Positions 60,705 to 64,000 of a DNA stretch of 64,000 nt are shown here, one piece after another. The stretch comes from Solenopsis invicta. Taxonomy: Eukaryota; Arthropoda; Insecta; Hymenoptera; Formicidae. The notes beneath the pieces are model-generated. The model saw only the letters and a list, made by a program, of their open reading frames with translations. It searched no databases and was not told where the DNA came from. The stretch lies in contig NC_052668.1 of NCBI RefSeq assembly GCF_016802725.1, positions 18,581,001 through 18,645,000 of the forward strand, given 5' to 3'. Each line of letters begins with the position of its first letter. Positions within the stretch are counted from its first letter, which is position 1. The translations under genes and the position numbers were made by a program.

Positions 60705-62141
60705 GGTCAGAATTTCGAGGATTAAAATAGTGGGAAGTAATGTCCGATTGATTAAATCGACAGACGGAAAAATCGGTAGGTTGTAATTAAACCGTCATGC
60801 ATTTTAACGCAGCGATCCCTCGCGTAATTGAATTATTTAACGACGCGCTAATACGCGCTCTTGTGCGTATCGTGTCGTACTTTGCATGTCAAATCACGAA
60901 TTTGTAATTAACGTAATGAAACGTGAAGCTTGGAAGAAGTGTTGGGAGAGGAACTAATGAATAGTGATTAGGAGCCTAACGTAAATTCACCTGCGACCCG
61001 GTGCGAAACAATCGAGCTCTGTGTCGTGGAAATTAAGCAAGATTTCCCAACGGCGTGGAAAACGCCGTTCCGAGTGAATCATCATGATGCAACGTTTCGT
61101 AACTGCATGCATCTATTGCGGCTCTGCAAAATTATCCTCGCCGCGCTCGTTTATATTGAATTCGTTTATATCACCGTAATCCCTTTGACACTTGTACCAA
61201 AAATTCCGCGAGCCCTCTCCCTCTTCTTCCCCAGTTCCGCCGCGAGGCTCCGTCGGCGAAGTAAAGCGTTCCCGATGTAACACCGCCGCCGTACTTGTTG
61301 CGTCTAAAACTTCACGAACCGAAATCTCCCTCTCGCGCGCTCGGCCTCGTAAATTCGTAATAGCGCGAATTAGCGAGTGTCCCACGTCGATGTCGCGATA
61401 CGGCGTGTATAATTGCACGCGAAATTCACCTGGCTTAGACTACGGCGGGCGTTAATGAATGCGCCGCGCATCCTGGCAAAAACACCGTTCGCGGCACTTT
61501 GCGCTAAACGTCAGAACGTTAGTTGGACATATTGGAGCGAAGCGGAAGTAATTGCACGGTGCGCGCGACGACCGGTTGAATTTCGCGTTACTACAACTGC
61601 AGCCTCGATTTACCTTTACAGCGCGAATCATCGGGCATTTCCCGAAGCATTTTTGTTCGCTACTTTCCCGGCTCCGCTTTCTTGAATATTTTTGTCTACG
61701 GTTTTCTTTTGATAATACAACTTTTCCGATAATGGACGGAATACCGAGGCTTTGAAATGAGAGCGGGTAATATCGTCTCCTGGGAATTGTAGCGAGTGGA
61801 GGGAAGGAAACGTTATGCGTACAAATGTACGACACTCGTCCTCGCGGAGCGGCGAAGTGGCATGGGTTGTCCTCGTTCTAGATTTATTATTGCTATAACA
61901 AACGGCTGCGCTTCTCTTTGAGGTCTTTATTATTCAAGTAAGAAAAGCACTTGAAGACACGGTTATTGAAACGATCACGACGAGAGCCAATGGAAACAAA
62001 TTTACTGAATTACTTTCAAGCACAAATGCCCTTTGAAGTCCAAAGTCTCCTTCTTATTTTGGACGGAGGGAAATTTATATAGGTGGCCAGGCTGCTAGTT
62101 ACGTCAACGTTGATATTTATTCAACGTAGCCATAGCTCTTT

Positions 62142-62298
62142 AGACCGGTATTTATAATCGATTCTTACTTCAAGACCGTCTTAAGTAATGTCTCGAGATG
62201 CTAATGATACGGTTCTACGATTGGTTTATGACATCTTAAGACAATAGGTACTTAAGACGTTCTTAAATAAGGAGCGGACTCTCCGTGAGTACCGGTCT
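62142..62298. mobile_element. fold-back (MITE-like) hairpin of about 157 bp
   Basis: The outer arms AGACCGGTA (62142) and TACCGGTCT (62290) are perfect inverses. Inner arms pair CTTACTTCAAGACCGTCTTA (62164 on) with TTAAGACGTTCTTAAATAAG (near 62252 on), with a few mismatches and a small bulge. CTTAAG is repeated within the arms. The shape suggests a palindromic transposon remnant. A hairpin RNA is a less likely alternative. Confidence 0.42.
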
Positions 62299-62460
62299 CT
62301 TCTCGGTTGAGAAACCGTGCTCTCCGTTCCTTTTTTCCCTTCGTAATCATAATCACAGGTTTCCCAAAAAATTTCTAATGCCTCCGTCATTTCCTCGACG
62401 GTTTCGAAACGCGATCCGGCGCCGCGATTATCGCTAGATTAGATGGCTTCTCTCAACCGC

Positions 62461-62770
62461 TCAACCGTTACGTCATCCGGTATTAACCGGAAATCGCTAC
62501 TTGTAACGTCAAGCTACAATTATAAGCGTAATTATTTGTAAAAGCGTGCGCGCAGTGACACGGCGGTGGCGGCGCCTGCTTCGTATACGCGGCACATCGA
62601 GATCGTTGCGCAACATCCGACATTGTCGGGGCATTCGCGAGAGCGGTTCGCGCTTTTCGCGGGCGCGTACATGCGCCGGCATGTAGCTCGTCTCCGGCAA
62701 TCGATAGACCTGAGTGACCGAGGAAATTCGCGAACCGAACCGAAATTTCATCCACGTCGGAAGCGTCGCG
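62461..62770 (+). promoter_or_regulatory. candidate promoter and 5' leader of the 62.8-kb exon
   Basis: A TTACGTCA sequence (ATF/CRE-like) lies near 62468. TATAAG is at 62521-62526. A CAGT initiator-like motif has its A at 62554, 33 bases after the start of the TATA-like box, slightly further than usual. From 62551 to 62770 the sequence is CpG-rich with no long AT tract. The order TATA-like box, initiator-like site, GC-rich leader, ATG fits a transcription start for the exon at 62771, but each motif alone is common by chance. Confidence 0.25.
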
Positions 62771-62824
62771 ATGTTTGCAGCCGGAGGAGGAAGCGCGCCT
62801 ATCGATCTGCCTCGACCCAAAAAG
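62771..62824 (+). CDS. candidate first coding exon, unidentified gene
   Basis: The ATG at 62771 opens 18 codons reading MFAAGGGSAPIDLPRPKK and ends exactly at AAG|GTAAGT (GT at 62825-62826), a near-ideal metazoan 5' splice site in phase 0. An in-frame TGA at 62711-62713 separates it from upstream sequence, so the ATG is the natural start, with G at -3. A CpG-rich leader of about 200 bases precedes it, as in many insect first exons. The short peptide has a small-residue, glycine-rich start followed by a proline/lysine segment. There is no signal peptide or membrane segment. The rest of the protein would lie beyond position 64000, so the family cannot be named. Longer antisense frames over the same bases look like shadows. 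The combination of start, upstream stop and strong donor is the best coding evidence in the window, but it remains inference. Confidence 0.42.
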
Positions 62825-64000
62825 GTAAGTAGGCGAGCGCCATGGTTACCATTATCTTTAGATCGCACCTCCGACTTTTTTTATTTCGTCGCGATAAGTT
62901 ACACGTACGGGAATATACTCGTGGCGAGTGGCGACGTTTGACGAAATCGAAATAAAAAGTATATTTAAATAGGGATGCCTCTATTATCTGTCAATTATAA
63001 ATCACACGGGCATTCCACTGACAATACCCATGTGCGCAATTTCCGTTCGGTTTCGTGATCGCCAATGTGTCTATGAAATATCACCGTCTACTTTGGATAT
63101 AGTGCTCTATATTTCGGGGATTTGAATTCGGGTCAATGCAAAAGGTACGTGTTGCTATGCAACAGTCATTCGAATGCCGTGGGAGGTCATTTCGGAAAAG
63201 ATTTGCATGAGGACGATGAGGCATGAAAGCGGTTCGCGAATTCAATTGGATTAAATTGAATTTGTTTCCGGAAAAAGAGGAAGATTTAAGGTGTCGAGCG
63301 TGCAGTCCGGCGGCCCTTCGAATTAATGCAAATTAAACATCCGCGCGCGTACGCTCGAGCGGCCGCGTCCGCGTCCGCGTCCGAAAAATATACGCGAAAG
63401 GCTTACACACAAGCGCATGTACAATGTATGCAAGTGCACGAACGGAGCCTAATTAACGTAGTTGCACTGTGGCACATTCCACATGAAGAACACGTGTTAC
63501 ACCATTAATTATTAATTAGCGCCGCAATATGGAAATTATAATACTGTAACATACATTATAATAATAATTAAAGCGTGCGATTTGTTCCTTCTTGGCTGAA
63601 TCTTAGTTATGTTTAACCGCCGAACCGCGGTGAACTTGGAGCTTGTATCTCGAAAAGTATCACGGCCACGTGAATTATTGAGTGAGGAAAAACGTTATTT
63701 GCGGTAAATTACATTCTAAGCACGATGCACGCTGAAGATTAAAATCCAGGTAAAAGCTGCGTTCCACCTTTATGAGCGTTGTTTATGCCGACGTAACTTT
63801 TCCGGAGTGTGCAACGTGCATAAATATCTCTGTTAAACTCGGCTTGCAAGATTAAAAACTTTTTCCTTCTGCGCGCCGCGCCCCGCCAGGCCGCCGCATA
63901 AAATTCTAGCAAATTTACAATTAAATTTCACAGCCGTGATAATAAAGTAAACAAGCGCCACCTTTGCATGCAAATTGAAGCGCAGTTTACGTGAGGAAAA
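62825..64000 (+). other. probable first intron (open at window end)
   Basis: This begins with GTAAGT after the candidate exon and contains no coding-like frame. Secondary donor-like sites (GTACGT near 63145, GTAAAA near 63747) occur. A GTCCGC hexamer repeat lies at about 63363-63383. No acceptor with a convincing following exon was seen before the window ends. Confidence 0.28.
63363..63383 (+). repeat. (GTCCGC)3 hexamer repeat
   Basis: Three tandem hexamers inside the putative first intron. Confidence 0.75.

Larger units (their letters stand above)
58516..62141. other. mostly noncoding
   Basis: Mixed GC content with a long GA repeat (60269) and the candidate exon at 60572. CpG-rich blocks at 59640-60130 and 61180-61700 carry short frames on both strands with no recognisable domains. 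Confidence 0.5.

Overview
The window looks like nuclear DNA from an insect, most likely a hymenopteran and perhaps an ant. This is inference from texture: CpG-dense, GC-richer blocks of 0.5 to 2 kb alternate with very AT-rich stretches, pure CT/GA and CCG-type microsatellites are abundant, and short fold-back elements are scattered throughout. Splice-like signals (GTAAGT or GTGAGT donors, pyrimidine-rich acceptors) occur on both strands. There are no bacterial operons, rRNA, recognisable tRNA, CRISPR array, phage genes or intact transposase.

No complete protein-coding gene was recognised. Almost all long open frames behave as chance frames in GC-rich or low-complexity DNA, with partners of similar length in other frames. 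The best coding signal is at the right end. At 62771-62824 (+) an ATG opens 18 codons (MFAAGGGSAPIDLPRPKK), preceded by an in-frame stop and a CpG-rich leader, and followed directly by AAG|GTAAGT. I read it as the first coding exon of a gene that continues beyond 64000. Weaker exon candidates lie at 17351-17397, 48301-48339, 56331-56513 and 60572-60704 on the plus strand, and at 48554-48763 and 15275-15421 on the minus strand. Promoter-like sequence occurs at 23197-23235 (TATA plus initiator), 52464-52474 (TATA box), 57040-58515 (CpG-rich block with a perfect CRE) and 62461-62770 (ahead of the best exon).

The clearest structures are repeats. One palindromic family with ends like TTACACG(A/G)AAAGAA has three copies (23.9, 43.3 and 44.9 kb) and a half copy (15.0 kb). 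A second, AT-rich palindromic family has two copies (7.3 and 33.4 kb), and an element with a related tip sits at 21.3 kb. Single fold-back elements lie at 25.1, 31.0 (TA-flanked, perfect 16-bp inverted ends), 33.6 (GC-rich, five CACGTG sites), 49.2 and 62.1 kb. There is an exact 76-bp tandem duplication at 8.4 kb, a diverged duplication of about 197 bp at 37.5 kb, and a possible LINE 3' tail at 18.8 kb.

Overall this reads as a long intergenic or intronic stretch, probably upstream of the gene that begins near 62.5 kb. I found no clear new multi-gene system. The most unusual loci are the E-box-bearing fold-back at 33.6 kb and the paired GCC/GGC tracts at 25.9 to 26.1 kb.
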